DNA of 64,000 nt from Catenovulum agarivorans DS-2. Its GTDB lineage: Bacteria; Pseudomonadota; Gammaproteobacteria; Enterobacterales; Alteromonadaceae. This document shows positions 17,793-28,460 of the stretch, piece after piece. The stretch spans positions 25,731-89,730 of the forward strand of contig NZ_ARZY01000018.1 in the NCBI RefSeq assembly GCF_000568405.1, in the 5' to 3' direction. Below the pieces are notes generated by a model. That model searched no databases and was not told the origin of the DNA. It was given only the letters and a program-made list of their open reading frames with translations. The number at the start of each line of letters is the position of its first letter. The stretch's first letter is position 1. The position numbers and the translations under genes are program-made.

Positions 17793-19724
17793 ATGGGCAA
17801 AATCATCGGTATTGACTTAGGTACTACCAATTCATGTGTTGCTGTTTTAGACGGCGACAAAGCAAAAGTTATTGAAAATGCAGAGGGTGATCGCACAACT
17901 CCTTCAATTATTGCATATACAGAAGATGGCGAAACTTTAGTAGGTCAGCCTGCTAAGCGCCAAGCTGTAACGAATCCTCAAAATACGTTATTCGCGATTA
18001 AGCGTCTAATTGGTCGCCGTTTTACAGATAAAGAAGTGCAACGCGACGTAGATATTATGCCATTCAAAATTACTCAAGCAGACAATGGTGATGCTTGGGT
18101 TGAGGTGAAAGGCGAGAAAATGGCACCACCTCAGGTTTCTGCAGAAGTTTTGAAAAAAATGAAAAAAACTGCAGAAGACTATTTAGGTGAAAAAGTAACT
18201 GGTGCAGTAATCACTGTTCCTGCTTACTTTAATGATGCACAACGCCAAGCAACTAAAGATGCTGGTCGAATTGCAGGTTTAGAAGTTAAGCGTATTATCA
18301 ACGAACCAACTGCTGCTGCGTTAGCGTACGGCATGGACAAAAAGTCTGGCGATAACGTTATTGCTGTATACGATTTAGGTGGTGGTACGTTTGATATTTC
18401 AATCATCGAAATTGACGAAGTAGACGGCGAGCATACGTTCGAAGTATTAGCGACTAATGGTGATACTCATTTAGGTGGTGAAGACTTTGATAATCGCTTA
18501 ATTAACTACTTAGTTGATCAGTTTAAAGCTGACCAAGGTTTTGATTTACGCAAAGACCCATTAGCTATGCAGCGTTTAAAAGAAGCTGCTGAAAAAGCTA
18601 AAATTGAGTTGTCTTCTGCGCAACAAACTGAAGTGAACTTGCCATACATTACAGCTGATGCATCAGGTCCTAAGCATTTAAATATTAAAGTAACTCGTTC
18701 CAAATTAGAGTCTTTAGTTGAAGATATGGTTAAAGCATCATTAGAGCCAGTTAAGCAAGCACTTAAAGATGCAGACTTATCTGTAAGCGACGTAAATGAC
18801 GTGATTCTAGTGGGTGGTCAAACACGTATGCCACTAGTTCAAAAAACGGTTACTGAGTTCTTCGGTAAAGAACCTCGTAAAGACGTTAACCCTGATGAAG
18901 CTGTTGCCGTAGGTGCTGCTGTCCAAGGTGGTGTGCTTTCTGGTGATGTTACTGACGTATTATTGTTAGACGTAACGCCATTGTCTCTAGGTATTGAGAC
19001 TATGGGTGGTGTGATGACAGCGTTAATCGAGAAAAACACGACTATCCCAACTAAGAAGTCGCAAACTTTCTCAACTGCTGATGATAATCAATCTGCGGTA
19101 ACGGTTCACGTTATCCAAGGTGAGCGTAAACAAGCGAGTGCGAACAAATCTCTAGGTCAATTTAACTTAGAAGGTATTCGTCCTGCACCACGTGGCGTAC
19201 CACAAATTGAAGTTACATTTGATATTGATGCGGATGGTATCTTACACGTATCTGCTAAAGATAAAGATACTGGTACAGAGCAGAAGATTACCATTAAAGC
19301 TTCTTCTGGTTTATCAGATGAAGAAGTGGAAAAGATGGTACGAGAAGCAGAAGCTAATGCCGATGCTGATAAGAAATTTGAAGAGTTAGTGCAAGCTCGT
19401 AACCAAGCTGACGGTTTAGTGCATGCAACTAAGAAACAAGTTGAAGAAGCGGGTGCAGAATTAGCTGCTAATGATAAAGAAGCTATTGAATCAGCTATTG
19501 CTGATTTAGAAACTGCGCTTAAAGGTTCAGACAAAGATGAGATTGACGCTAAGTCGCAAGCTTTAGTTCAGGCTTCGCAAAAATTAGTTGAAATTGCACA
19601 AGCAAAAGCGCAAGCACAGGGCGGTGATGCAGGTGCTCAAGCTGGAGCAGAGCAACCACAATCTCAAGCAGCAGATGATGTTGTTGATGCTGAATTTGAA
19701 GAAGTTAAAGACGATAACAAGTAA
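17793..19724 (+). CDS. dnaK: Chaperone DnaK (Hsp70)
   Basis: ATP-driven chaperone that binds exposed hydrophobic segments; works with DnaJ and GrpE and holds back sigma-32. The 643-residue protein starts with [13 protein letters not shown]. It has the phosphate loops [14 protein letters not shown] and [13 protein letters not shown], the linker [16 protein letters not shown], and a substrate domain with a helical lid. It ends in a Gln/Ala-rich tail and the conserved [14 protein letters not shown] ribosome site GGAG lies nine bases upstream. Highly codon-adapted sequence. dnaJ follows after 84 bases containing a hairpin. Confidence 0.99.
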   Translation: MGKIIGIDLGTTNSCVAVLDGDKAKVIENAEGDRTTPSIIAYTEDGETLVGQPAKRQAVTNPQNTLFAIKRLIGRRFTDKEVQRDVDIMPFKITQADNGDAWVEVKGEKMAPPQVSAEVLKKMKKTAEDYLGEKVTGAVITVPAYFNDAQRQATKDAGRIAGLEVKRIINEPTAAALAYGMDKKSGDNVIAVYDLGGGTFDISIIEIDEVDGEHTFEVLATNGDTHLGGEDFDNRLINYLVDQFKADQGFDLRKDPLAMQRLKEAAEKAKIELSSAQQTEVNLPYITADASGPKHLNIKVTRSKLESLVEDMVKASLEPVKQALKDADLSVSDVNDVILVGGQTRMPLVQKTVTEFFGKEPRKDVNPDEAVAVGAAVQGGVLSGDVTDVLLLDVTPLSLGIETMGGVMTALIEKNTTIPTKKSQTFSTADDNQSAVTVHVIQGERKQASANKSLGQFNLEGIRPAPRGVPQIEVTFDIDADGILHVSAKDKDTGTEQKITIKASSGLSDEEVEKMVREAEANADADKKFEELVQARNQADGLVHATKKQVEEAGAELAANDKEAIESAIADLETALKGSDKDEIDAKSQALVQASQKLVEIAQAKAQAQGGDAGAQAGAEQPQSQAADDVVDAEFEEVKDDNK

Positions 19725-19749
19725 TTTGTAGTCGAGTCTTTACGTATGG

Positions 19750-19771
19750 AAACGGGTGCATGCACCCGTTT
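19750..19771 (+). terminator. Perfect palindrome between dnaK and dnaJ
   Basis: AAACGGGTGCA/TGCACCCGTTT is a perfect 22-base palindrome followed only by TTG. It lies 26 bases past the dnaK stop. Such a structure would lower, but not stop, read-through into dnaJ and could protect the dnaK mRNA end, giving more DnaK than DnaJ. Confidence 0.5.
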
Positions 19772-19808
19772 TGTACGTTTAGCCGTAAACATAACCTAGG
19801 CGAGATAT

Positions 19809-20933
19809 ATGTCTAAACGCGATTATTATGAAGTTCTGGGACTAGAAAGAAGTGCCAGCGAAAGAGATATCAAAAAAGCCTACAAGCGCTTGGCGATGAA
19901 ATATCACCCAGACAGAACAAAGGGTGATAAAGATTTTGAAGAAAAATTTAGAGAAATTAAAGAAGCGTATGAAGTTTTAACTAACGCCGAATTAAAAGCC
20001 CGTTATGATCAATATGGTCATGCAGGTGTGGATCCGCAAATGGGCGGTGGTGGCGGTGGCCATCAGGACTTTTCTGATATCTTTGGCGATGTTTTTGGCG
20101 ACATATTTGGCGGTGGTGGCCGCAGACAGTCTAGAGCGCAACGAGGTTCAGACTTAAGATATAACTTAGAACTTAGCCTTGAAGAAGCTGTTAAAGGCAA
20201 AAACGTCGAAATTAAAGTACCAACTTGGGTTAGTTGTGAGACGTGCGATGGTTCGGGTGCAAAACCGGGTAGCAAACCACAAGTTTGTTCTACTTGTCAT
20301 GGCCAAGGCCAAGTACAAATGCGCCAGGGCTTCTTTGCGGTACAACAGACTTGTCCGACATGTCATGGCCAAGGCAAAATTATTAGTGATCCTTGTAGTA
20401 GCTGTGGTGGACAAGGTCGAGTTCAGAAGAATAAAACCTTATCGGTTAAAATTCCAGCTGGAGTGGATACTGGCGACAGAATTCGTTTAGCTGGTGAGGG
20501 TGAAGCTGGCGCTCATGGCGCACCAGCAGGTGATTTATATGTACAAGTACATGTAAAAGAACATGCTATCTTCGAGCGTGATGGCAGTAATTTATATTGT
20601 GAAGTGCCAATTGGCTTTGCGACTGCTGCATTAGGCGGTGAAATACACGTACCAACTTTAGATGGTAAAGTTAAACTGAAAATACCATCAGAAACGCAGA
20701 CAGGCCGCATGTTTAGAATGCGTGGTAAAGGTGTGCGTTCTGTTAGAGGTGGTATTGAAGGCGATTTAATTTGTAAAGTTGTGGTAGAAACACCAGTTAA
20801 CCTAACCGATTCACAAAAAGAGCTACTTCGCCAACTAGACAGTGAAATGGAAGAGGGCAGTGCCAAGCATAGACCAAAAGAAACTGGATTTTTTGACGGA
20901 GTGAAGCGATTCTTTGACGACCTTCGCAGTTAA
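19809..20933 (+). CDS. dnaJ: Co-chaperone DnaJ (Hsp40)
   Basis: Delivers substrates to DnaK and stimulates its ATPase. The 374-residue protein is a full type I DnaJ. It has a J domain at 1-70 with the HPD motif in [10 protein letters not shown], a Gly/Phe-rich stretch ([20 protein letters not shown]), and four CxxCxGxG zinc-finger repeats ([32 protein letters not shown]). Two beta-barrel C-terminal domains follow. It is the second gene of the dnaK operon and ends before a strong terminator. Confidence 0.99.
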   Translation: MSKRDYYEVLGLERSASERDIKKAYKRLAMKYHPDRTKGDKDFEEKFREIKEAYEVLTNAELKARYDQYGHAGVDPQMGGGGGGHQDFSDIFGDVFGDIFGGGGRRQSRAQRGSDLRYNLELSLEEAVKGKNVEIKVPTWVSCETCDGSGAKPGSKPQVCSTCHGQGQVQMRQGFFAVQQTCPTCHGQGKIISDPCSSCGGQGRVQKNKTLSVKIPAGVDTGDRIRLAGEGEAGAHGAPAGDLYVQVHVKEHAIFERDGSNLYCEVPIGFATAALGGEIHVPTLDGKVKLKIPSETQTGRMFRMRGKGVRSVRGGIEGDLICKVVVETPVNLTDSQKELLRQLDSEMEEGSAKHRPKETGFFDGVKRFFDDLRS

Positions 20934-20946
20934 ATTGTTTATGATT

Positions 20947-20972
20947 AAAGCCACTTTTTAGTGGCTTTTTTA
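20947..20972 (+). terminator. Rho-independent terminator of dnaKJ
   Basis: AAAGCCACT (20947-20955) pairs with AGTGGCTTT (20960-20968) around a four-base T loop and is followed by further Ts. It lies 13 bases after the dnaJ stop. Confidence 0.85.
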
Positions 20973-21065
20973 TTTACATCTATCCAAGGGACAGTTGGCC
21001 CTTGATCTACAAACTTTGCTAGAATACAAAAAGTAACTCTCTTCAGCTATTAAGGGAAATTTTAA

Positions 21066-21848
21066 ATGAAATTTGTTCGCTTGTTATCTTTGTGCCTGAT
21101 TACCACTGTGTTATTTAGTTGTGCTAAATCACCAACTGGGCGTAGCCAATTTATCATGTTTGATGCTGACAAAATGTCGAAAATGGGGATTGATAGTTTT
21201 GAAGCCATCAAGCAAGAGCAAAAAATTTCTACCGATAAACAAACCAATCAATATGTCGACTGCGTTGCTGACGCTATCATTCGTGTTTTACCATCTGACT
21301 GGCAGCATGGGTGGGAAGTGGTTGTATTTGAAAGCGAGCAAGTAAATGCATTTGCATTACCAGGACGAAAAATCGGTGTATATACCGGCATATTGGGAGT
21401 CGCAGAGAATGCTGACCAATTGGCCGCTATTATGGGACATGAGGTAGGGCATGTTATAGCAAATCATGGCGGTGAGCGAGTTTCTCAAAATACCGCTGCA
21501 AATGTGGTGCTGCAAGGTGCGGCTGTTATGACACAAGGCTCAGAATACCAACAAGCGACTATGTCAGTGTTGGGCTTAGGTGCACAATACGGAGTTTTAT
21601 TACCTTATAGTCGTACTCATGAGTCAGAGGCCGATGTTATTGGTTTGAAGTACATGATTGAAGCTGGCTTTAAGCCAGAAGCATCAATGAAGCTTTGGGA
21701 GAATATGAATAAGTTGGGTGGCAATAAGCCAATGGAGATTTTATCTACGCACCCTGCACCAGAAACACGAATTGATAACCTAGCTGAGCATATTCAGAAG
21801 TTCCGTAGCAATGGTGTAAAGCCTTTGCATGCAAGACCAAGCTGTTAG
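21066..21848 (+). CDS. M48-family metallopeptidase lipoprotein (LoiP/YcaL-like)
   Basis: A 260-residue secreted zinc protease. The N-terminus is a lipoprotein signal, with LITTVLFSC giving a lipidated Cys19, so the protein is anchored in the cell envelope. The zinc site is HEVGH at 125-129 in AAIMGHEVGHVIANHGG, with the third ligand in SRTHESEADVIGL. FALPGRKIGVYTGIL is the usual edge strand, and STHPAPETRIDNL near the end is typical of the family. Related E. coli proteins (LoiP, BepA, YcaL) degrade or assemble outer-membrane proteins; which of these applies is not clear. The next gene overlaps its end by 20 bases. Confidence 0.9.
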   Translation: MKFVRLLSLCLITTVLFSCAKSPTGRSQFIMFDADKMSKMGIDSFEAIKQEQKISTDKQTNQYVDCVADAIIRVLPSDWQHGWEVVVFESEQVNAFALPGRKIGVYTGILGVAENADQLAAIMGHEVGHVIANHGGERVSQNTAANVVLQGAAVMTQGSEYQQATMSVLGLGAQYGVLLPYSRTHESEADVIGLKYMIEAGFKPEASMKLWENMNKLGGNKPMEILSTHPAPETRIDNLAEHIQKFRSNGVKPLHARPSC

Positions 21849-22287
21849 TGATATGCTCAATAGCAGTCGAACATATAAATTAATTCGCATTGTAACTTGG
21901 TCGGTTGGCATAACGTCACTGGCCATTTTTTACGTATGGTTTGAGTATTTACGTCCGTCAACTGTGGCTGACTTAAACCAAGGTATGGTTGAATCTAGCT
22001 TTAATCCTTTTGTATGGGCAAAAGGCCGTGCCGACTATTCAACAACAAATCCAAGACAAGCCTTGTATATAGATGTGTTGCGCAACCACATTGCAACTGG
22101 TTTGAGCGTAGAGCAAGTCGAAGCAAAATTGGGTTTGCCAGATTCTACCTCACAGCCCAGACAGCACAATTACCTACTGTCTTTTGATATAAATACAGGC
22201 ATATACCAGTATTTAGTGATTCAGTTCGATGCGAATCAAAAAGTTGTTTTGTATTATCGCTATGAGGTCAATCACGCAATAAAGTAA
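21829..22287 (+). CDS. Small membrane-anchored protein, unknown function
   Basis: A 152-residue protein with one membrane segment (about residues 22-40, IVTWSVGITSLAIFYVWFEYL) and a C-terminal soluble domain. SVEQVEAKLGLPDSTSQP, followed by beta strands, recalls the BamE/SmpA-like fold: a helix-turn with G-x-P, then YxxxQF-type strands. Function unknown. The annotated ATG lies inside the end of the protease gene; a second ATG at 21853 would avoid the overlap and keep the membrane segment. Its 3' end overlaps the convergent M16 gene by 20 bases. Confidence 0.7.
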   Translation: MQDQAVSDMLNSSRTYKLIRIVTWSVGITSLAIFYVWFEYLRPSTVADLNQGMVESSFNPFVWAKGRADYSTTNPRQALYIDVLRNHIATGLSVEQVEAKLGLPDSTSQPRQHNYLLSFDINTGIYQYLVIQFDANQKVVLYYRYEVNHAIK

Positions 22288-25066
22288 TGGCGCTGATGTT
22301 CGATTGCAGTGCTTTTCTGATTACTTTTGCTGAACCTTTAATCAATATTGCAGAGTCATTGCGCACGCCATCATTTTGTTTTGAAGCGGTTAAGTTCACC
22401 ATGCCTCTTTCTCCGCCTGGTGCAAAGAGCTCTGACATTTCTTCCAATACGTCATCAAATGTTAAAGATTCAATCCACTGGCATATTTCTCGAGTGCGCC
22501 TAAAACTGTGATCTTTTAAACCGATAGACATCCAAAGTCTCTGAGCGCTTGCTCGCAAACTATTATCTTTTTCGTTTAACTGGTGGATTAAACCTTTCTG
22601 GATGTTTTGCCACTGATCTTCGTCTAACTGGCTTAGATAAGACGGTATTGACTGATAAAAATGTTCTAGTTGTTCTAATATGCTTGTTTCATTATGGTTG
22701 TCTGACTGAACATAAATGACAACGCCAGGCACAATGTTAATTGGAAAATAAGCACTACCAACTAAATAGCCCAATTGCTTTTGTTTTCTAAGGTCATGAA
22801 ACACAATCGGTGACAATAATTGGTTAATCAGCATAAAGCAGGCTGTGGCTTTGGCGGAACTATCGTTTGCTTGAAAGTAATGAACTACAGCTGTGTCTTT
22901 GTTGTCAATCGGCAAGGTTAGGTGGCAATCAAATTTGTGTTCATTTAGCTGAAACACTTTGCGCGCCACTTCGGCAGAAGGTTTACTGCGCTGAAATATT
23001 ATTTTTTTGATGCCTTCACCTAACTGCAGTGCTTGGGTTAAATCCCAATCACCATAAGCAAAAGCCTCTACATTCACTCTGTCAAACAACTGCACACTAA
23101 ATTCGGCGTATTCACCATATTCAATGTCTTTTAATTGTTCTACCAACGACTCAGCAGGATATTGGTTGTTTTGCAAGCTTTGTGTGAGCAGGTTAAATGC
23201 TTGATTAGCTGGTTTGATTTTGCTTTGGTTGTACCATGCATTTAATAATTTAATTTTAGTTTGATTAAAATCTCGCTCGGTCACAGCACGCAGTCGAAGT
23301 TGACCGAGTAAATTTAGTACAAACTTTTGTTGTTTTTCAGAGTAGCCTTGGACATGCAATGTTAAGCCGCCTTGGTGAGGCGTAATGGTATAGCTCAAAC
23401 CGGCTGTTTCTGCTTGATAATTCTCACCGAGGATATTGTCCAACACCAGTTCAACATAAAGTCGAGTGAGTGCCTGCTTTTTTGCACTACCTTGGCTATT
23501 GGGTAAATCTAACCCTATGTACACATGAGCGTGTGGTAATTTAAACACTTGGTCTTGTTTAAACCACAAGGTCATGCCTTTATCATTAATTATCTTCTGT
23601 GGGGTTGAGTCTATGTGTGAAGATTCAAGGGCCGTTGTACGCTCAGGAATATAAGGGTTTGGTGTTGGTAAAGTTAAACTGGTTAATTGATACGACTTTA
23701 ATTGGGCCTGACGGTCAGACGAAATTTTTTCAGTTCGGTATGGCGCTTGGTACCATTGAGATAAATAATCGAAAGAGTGGTTTGGGTTTAATATAACCAA
23801 TCTTAATTTTGAAGGGCAGAAGCAGGCTAATGCTTGATTTAGCCAGTCAGTATTGATGCCCGTCATGATAAAGTCACCAGATATTACGTCTTCAGCATCG
23901 TACACTTGAAGTTTTAGTGCAAGCTCGGCAACCCACTCAATGGTTTTCTTGGGTTCAAGATGCTCAAATGCTAACTGGTTCATCTTTGCTTTTTCAGCAT
24001 AAATATATTCTACAAAGTCCGTTGTTTTTAACGCATTTAGGTAAGAAAAGATCACCTCAGAGATTTTTTTTGTGCACTCAACACCAGCCGGTGTCAGCTG
24101 TAAGCTAATGTTAAAGTCAATTGTTTGACCGTCGTCTATACCGCAACCAGCGGTTAAATTAACAATCAGCCCTTGTGACTTCAACAACGCAAATAAACTA
24201 CCATGGCTTTCGTCACCTAAAATTGCTGACAAATAATGAACTGTTTTACTTTTGTAATCAGCCCCTTCACTTGGGAGTACAAAGGTGTAAATGGCTCTAT
24301 ATATCTGCTTAAGTGGTTTGACTTGAATGGTCAGTGCAAGATCTTGCGGTCGATACAAAGGTGGATAGTCAATTCTGTTGCGACTGGTTGTTGGGATCTG
24401 TGCAAAATATTGTTGAGCTTGCTGTTCGACAACTTCGGCTGCAAATGGAGAGGCAATTACTAGCTTCATTTTATCGGCGCTAAAACAATGATTAAAATGT
24501 TGCATTAAAGCGTCTTTGAGGGCGTTTAGATCTGAAGTTAAAAACGTTTGTTTGTTGCCGACACTAAATTTGCTAAATGGATGTTCTGGATTGCTAGTTT
24601 CTTTATGTACTTCATTGAGTCTACGTAATTCATCACGAACTTTTAATTTAAACTCCGCATCAATCGCATTTACTTCTTTTTCGAGTTTATTCAGCGCAAA
24701 TTCAGGACAAATAAAAAATTGACTAAATTGATGTAGACTATTTTCAAAGGCACTTGCATGAGCATCATAATAGAAGTTCATTAATTCGCCACTTGTCCAA
24801 GCGTTTGCTTTACCGCCATATTGAGCAAGCATTTGACTGAAGTCTACTTGTTCGCTTGGAAAGGTTTGTGTGCCTTGAAATAGCATGTGTTCTAATAAAT
24901 GAGTGAGCCCAGGGTATTCTTTAGGGTCGTCAAATTGGCCAGCGGCAATCGACATTGCAGCGGCAATCCGATTACTGTTTGGTACATGGACATGTAAAAG
25001 AGGTAAGCCGTTTGCAAGTGTGAACATTTGATACTGATAGGTATCTTGTTTACCTGTTTTAATCAC
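22268..25066 (-). CDS. Insulinase-family (M16) zinc metallopeptidase
   Basis: A 932-residue protein in the size class of pitrilysin and insulin-degrading enzyme. The inverted zinc motif HLLEH is at 56-60 in GLTHLLEHMLFQGT, and the third ligand Glu lies about 75 residues on in LEKEVNAIDAEF. Three further M16 domains follow without zinc ligands; the C-terminal half has RKQKQLGYLVGSAYFP, the usual substrate-grip region. No signal peptide is evident, so it may be cytoplasmic, unlike E. coli pitrilysin. Such enzymes cut small peptides inside a closed chamber. It stands alone; its end overlaps a convergent gene. Confidence 0.9.
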   Translation of the reverse strand: MIKTGKQDTYQYQMFTLANGLPLLHVHVPNSNRIAAAMSIAAGQFDDPKEYPGLTHLLEHMLFQGTQTFPSEQVDFSQMLAQYGGKANAWTSGELMNFYYDAHASAFENSLHQFSQFFICPEFALNKLEKEVNAIDAEFKLKVRDELRRLNEVHKETSNPEHPFSKFSVGNKQTFLTSDLNALKDALMQHFNHCFSADKMKLVIASPFAAEVVEQQAQQYFAQIPTTSRNRIDYPPLYRPQDLALTIQVKPLKQIYRAIYTFVLPSEGADYKSKTVHYLSAILGDESHGSLFALLKSQGLIVNLTAGCGIDDGQTIDFNISLQLTPAGVECTKKISEVIFSYLNALKTTDFVEYIYAEKAKMNQLAFEHLEPKKTIEWVAELALKLQVYDAEDVISGDFIMTGINTDWLNQALACFCPSKLRLVILNPNHSFDYLSQWYQAPYRTEKISSDRQAQLKSYQLTSLTLPTPNPYIPERTTALESSHIDSTPQKIINDKGMTLWFKQDQVFKLPHAHVYIGLDLPNSQGSAKKQALTRLYVELVLDNILGENYQAETAGLSYTITPHQGGLTLHVQGYSEKQQKFVLNLLGQLRLRAVTERDFNQTKIKLLNAWYNQSKIKPANQAFNLLTQSLQNNQYPAESLVEQLKDIEYGEYAEFSVQLFDRVNVEAFAYGDWDLTQALQLGEGIKKIIFQRSKPSAEVARKVFQLNEHKFDCHLTLPIDNKDTAVVHYFQANDSSAKATACFMLINQLLSPIVFHDLRKQKQLGYLVGSAYFPINIVPGVVIYVQSDNHNETSILEQLEHFYQSIPSYLSQLDEDQWQNIQKGLIHQLNEKDNSLRASAQRLWMSIGLKDHSFRRTREICQWIESLTFDDVLEEMSELFAPGGERGMVNLTASKQNDGVRNDSAILIKGSAKVIRKALQSNISAITLLRD

Positions 25067-25356
25067 TATAGTAGCCCCGTGAAATACGCTGAAAATTTAT
25101 CTCAAATAATAAAACCATACCTAGGTATTATAAAAAAGTGTAATACGGACTACTCAGCTAGGTATGTTATTAAAATCCTGCTGTTTTTTATTGTAGCACC
25201 GAATTTTTCTTAAGTTTTACTATATTTTTTTATCTAACTGTTTTATTTTATCTACATAGCAGTTGTGTGTTGCAGATTGGTAATATACGTAAGTTGTATT
25301 AATTAGCAACCAGACTGACCCATGTTTGTATATGTTTTGGTCAGATAGAGTAGGGT

Positions 25357-25836
25357 ATGCAGTTATTTATCGTTCGTCACGGGGAAGCTGACCTTATCGC
25401 ATCGTCAGATAGCGTTCGCCAACTTAATGAAAATGGAGCACTTGAAAGTGCACAAATCGGTCAATGGATTGCGCATCAATGTAAGCAATTTGATTATGTA
25501 TTGGTTAGCCCATACGACCGAGCAGTGCAAACTTGGCAAGCCATTGAAAAGCAAGGTATTGTTGCAAAAGAATTGCTTCAGTTGTCAGAGCTAGAGCCTG
25601 AAGCAGATGTGCAGAATTGTATCAATTTAATGCACGGTTATTGTTCTGAGGCTAATTCAGTATTGGTTGTGTCGCATTTGCCGCTTGTGTGCCATTTAGT
25701 CGATGGGTTAGTAGCGGAAACCTGCCCATTATTTGTTACAGGTGGCGCGGTTGAAATTGAATTGAATGACAATCTGGTTAGAGGTCATTTAAAATCAGTG
25801 GTTTCACCCGACCAAGCTGTAAACTTGTGTGCTTAG
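25357..25836 (+). CDS. sixA: Phosphohistidine phosphatase SixA
   Basis: Removes phosphate from histidine of phosphotransfer proteins (ArcB and PTS components in E. coli). The 159-residue protein begins MQLFIVRHGEAD, with the catalytic RHG at 7-9. VLVSPYDRAVQTWQAI holds the second Arg, and VVSHLPLVCHLVDGL the second His, all as in the histidine phosphatase family. A GAG/AGGG-type ribosome site precedes the ATG. It is convergent with smrB and overlaps it by four bases. Confidence 0.93.
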   Translation: MQLFIVRHGEADLIASSDSVRQLNENGALESAQIGQWIAHQCKQFDYVLVSPYDRAVQTWQAIEKQGIVAKELLQLSELEPEADVQNCINLMHGYCSEANSVLVVSHLPLVCHLVDGLVAETCPLFVTGGAVEIELNDNLVRGHLKSVVSPDQAVNLCA

Positions 25837-26357
25837 CTTAAATCTATCAGCACCAGTAAAGCGCCTTTTCCACCCCATTCTAAAGAAGCCTGGTGGATTG
25901 CCAATACGCTAGGGTGTTGCACTAGCCAAGCTGGTGTTTTTTGTTTGAGCACACCACTACCAAGCCCATGGACGATACAAACACATTCGACCTGCTGCTT
26001 GATCGCTTCTTTAATCAGCGCTGCAATTTCTATTTTAGCTTGTTGCTGAGTTAACCCGTGAAGATCCAAAATTAGATCTGGGTAATAGTGACCTTTTCTA
26101 AGTTGTTTTGCCAAATCTTTGGCATGCCCTGGTTGTACATAACTAATGCTATTTGGATCAGAAAAATGAGGGGCGTATTGATCCGAAAAGTAAAAGTTAG
26201 CTTCTCGACTGGCGTTTTTCTGTTCTAAAACCAGTTTATCTTTTTTTACTTTTTTAGACGACAACACAACCGTATCTTGTTTAAGCGGCTTTACTCCGCG
26301 CATTTGTTCAGCAAAGTTGTCGTTATCTTCTTCTGGGGAGTGTGATTTTTCCGTCAT
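25833..26357 (-). CDS. smrB: Ribosome rescue factor / endonuclease SmrB
   Basis: SmrB is a nuclease recruited to collided ribosomes that cuts the mRNA between them. The 174-residue protein has a polar N-terminal tail and a C-terminal Smr domain. The domain carries the catalytic DLHGLTQQQAKIEIAALI (DxH) and IVHGLGSGVLKQKTPAWL (HGxGxG) motifs, ending in GGKGALLVLI. Length and order match E. coli SmrB (YfcN). It is divergent from prmB, as in E. coli. Confidence 0.94.
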   Translation of the reverse strand: MTEKSHSPEEDNDNFAEQMRGVKPLKQDTVVLSSKKVKKDKLVLEQKNASREANFYFSDQYAPHFSDPNSISYVQPGHAKDLAKQLRKGHYYPDLILDLHGLTQQQAKIEIAALIKEAIKQQVECVCIVHGLGSGVLKQKTPAWLVQHPSVLAIHQASLEWGGKGALLVLIDLS

Positions 26358-26416
26358 AAAACAAAAATCTAGTGTACAATAGCGCGCTATTATTCATAAG
26401 TTAGTGCGTTATTTCA

Positions 26417-27346
26417 ATGTTAGAGTCTCAAGCGGCTGAACAAGCCTGTAAACAGTTGAATACAGTGTTCGATTTTGTCCGTTGGTTAGTGTCACAATTT
26501 AATCAGTCAGATGTTTATTTCGGCCATGGTACCGACAACCCATGGGACGAGGCATATAGCTTAGTATATCAAGCGATTGGGTTGCCTGTAGATCCAAAAG
26601 ATAAAATAGATCAATGCAACTTAACCGATACTGAAAAACAAACGATCGTCGCTTGGGCCGAGCAGCGTATTAATCAACAAGTACCGTTAGCCTATTTAAC
26701 TAATACCGCGTGGTTTTGTGGTAAAGCATATTACGTAGACGAGCGCGTTTTGGTGCCTCGTTCCCCCATAGGTGAGCTGATTCAGAATCAATTTGATGGT
26801 CTTATTCCTCAAGCACCCCAACGAATTTTAGATTTGTGTACTGGCAGTGGTTGTATTGCTATTGCATGTGCATATGCTTTCCCGCAAGCTGAAGTAGACG
26901 CAGTTGATATCAGTTCAGATGCGCTTGAAGTCTGTGAAATGAATATTGAGCATCATGGCATGTGGCAGCAAGTTATACCGATTCAGTCTGACGTATTTAG
27001 TGGTGTTGCAGAACAAAAATATGATGTGATAGTTTCAAATCCACCCTATGTTGATGCTGAAGATATGGCCGATTTACCCAGCGAGTTTCACCATGAACCT
27101 GAACTCGGATTAGCTGCGGGGGTTGATGGCTTATCAATTGTAAACACTATATTAAGTGAAGCTGCTGAGCATTTATCCGAAAATGGTGTACTAATTGTTG
27201 AAGTTGGAAATAGTCTAGTTCACATGGAACAAGCGTTTCCTGGTGTAGAATTTAATTGGATCGAATTTAAACATGGTGGTATTGGGGTATTTATGTTTAC
27301 CCGCAGTCAATTACTGCAGTATCGCGATGCATTTGTGCAAGAATAA
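26417..27346 (+). CDS. prmB: Ribosomal protein L3 glutamine methyltransferase
   Basis: Methylates a glutamine of ribosomal protein L3 with S-adenosylmethionine during ribosome assembly. The 309-residue protein has a helical N-terminal recognition part, then [20 protein letters not shown] (SAM-binding motif I), [13 protein letters not shown], and the glutamine-binding NPPY motif at about residue 206 ([16 protein letters not shown]). The gene order prmB-aroC is the same as in E. coli and Vibrio; the gap to aroC is 14 bases. Confidence 0.97.
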   Translation: MLESQAAEQACKQLNTVFDFVRWLVSQFNQSDVYFGHGTDNPWDEAYSLVYQAIGLPVDPKDKIDQCNLTDTEKQTIVAWAEQRINQQVPLAYLTNTAWFCGKAYYVDERVLVPRSPIGELIQNQFDGLIPQAPQRILDLCTGSGCIAIACAYAFPQAEVDAVDISSDALEVCEMNIEHHGMWQQVIPIQSDVFSGVAEQKYDVIVSNPPYVDAEDMADLPSEFHHEPELGLAAGVDGLSIVNTILSEAAEHLSENGVLIVEVGNSLVHMEQAFPGVEFNWIEFKHGGIGVFMFTRSQLLQYRDAFVQE

Positions 27347-27360
27347 AAACAGAGGTTAAG

Positions 27361-28455
27361 ATGTCTGGTAACTCTATTGGTAAATTGTTTAGTGTTTCAA
27401 CGTTTGGTGAAAGCCATGGTAAGGCTTTGGGCTGTATTGTTGATGGTTGCCCTCCAGGAATTGAGATTACAGAAGAAGAGATTCAGTTAGAATTAGATCG
27501 CCGAAAGCCAGGTACTTCACGTTACACAACCCAAAGGCGTGAACCTGACCAAGTGCAAATTTTATCGGGGATCTTTGAAGGTAAAACCACCGGCACTTCC
27601 ATTGGTATGATAATTCAAAATACTGATCAGCGAAGTAAAGACTACTCAAATATTATGGATTTATTTCGCCCGGGCCATGCCGATTATACTTACCATCAAA
27701 AATACGGTATCAGAGATTATCGTGGTGGTGGCCGTTCTTCAGCTCGGGAAACTGCAATGCGCGTAGCTGCAGGGGCTGTTGCTAAAAAATACCTGTTGCA
27801 AAAGTTTGGTATTGAAGTACGCGGTTATTTGTCGCAATTGGGCCCAATCAAAGCTGAAAATCTTGATTGGTCACAAGTCAACCAAAATCCATTCTTTTTC
27901 CCAGACGAGTCTAAGTTAGATGATTTAGACCAATATATGCGTGATCTGAAAAAAGAAGGCGACTCAATTGGCGCTAAAGTAACCGTATGTGCATCCAATG
28001 TGCCTGTTGGTTTAGGTGAGCCAGTATTTGATAGATTGGATGCAGAAATCGCTCACTCGCTGATGAGTATCAACGCTGTTAAAGGCGTTGAAATTGGCGC
28101 GGGGTTCGATTGTGTTGAGCAGAAAGGTTCGCAGCACAGAGATTTAATGACGCCAAATGGATTTACTTCAAACAATGCTGGTGGCATTTTAGGTGGCATT
28201 TCAACTGGCCAAGAAATCATTGCAAGTATTGCGTTAAAACCAACGTCTAGTATTTCCGTACCAGGCGAATCTATTAACACGAAAGGCGAAACGGCTGAAG
28301 TGGTCACCAAGGGTCGCCACGATCCATGCGTTGGTATTCGTGCTGTCCCTATTGCTGAAGCAATGCTGGCATTAACACTTATGGATCATGTTTTACGTCA
28401 CCGCGCACAAAACATCGATGTGCAAACTGAGACTCCGGATATTGCACGTAAATAA
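27361..28455 (+). CDS. aroC: Chorismate synthase
   Basis: Makes chorismate from 5-enolpyruvylshikimate 3-phosphate, with reduced FMN, at the end of the shikimate pathway. This feeds the trp operon found later in this window. The 364-residue protein has the family signatures [18 protein letters not shown], the Arg-rich FMN site [21 protein letters not shown], and [17 protein letters not shown] near the end. AGAGG upstream of the ATG is a fair ribosome site. Second gene of prmB-aroC-MFS. Confidence 0.98.
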   Translation: MSGNSIGKLFSVSTFGESHGKALGCIVDGCPPGIEITEEEIQLELDRRKPGTSRYTTQRREPDQVQILSGIFEGKTTGTSIGMIIQNTDQRSKDYSNIMDLFRPGHADYTYHQKYGIRDYRGGGRSSARETAMRVAAGAVAKKYLLQKFGIEVRGYLSQLGPIKAENLDWSQVNQNPFFFPDESKLDDLDQYMRDLKKEGDSIGAKVTVCASNVPVGLGEPVFDRLDAEIAHSLMSINAVKGVEIGAGFDCVEQKGSQHRDLMTPNGFTSNNAGGILGGISTGQEIIASIALKPTSSISVPGESINTKGETAEVVTKGRHDPCVGIRAVPIAEAMLALTLMDHVLRHRAQNIDVQTETPDIARK

Positions 28456-28460
28456 CTTTA

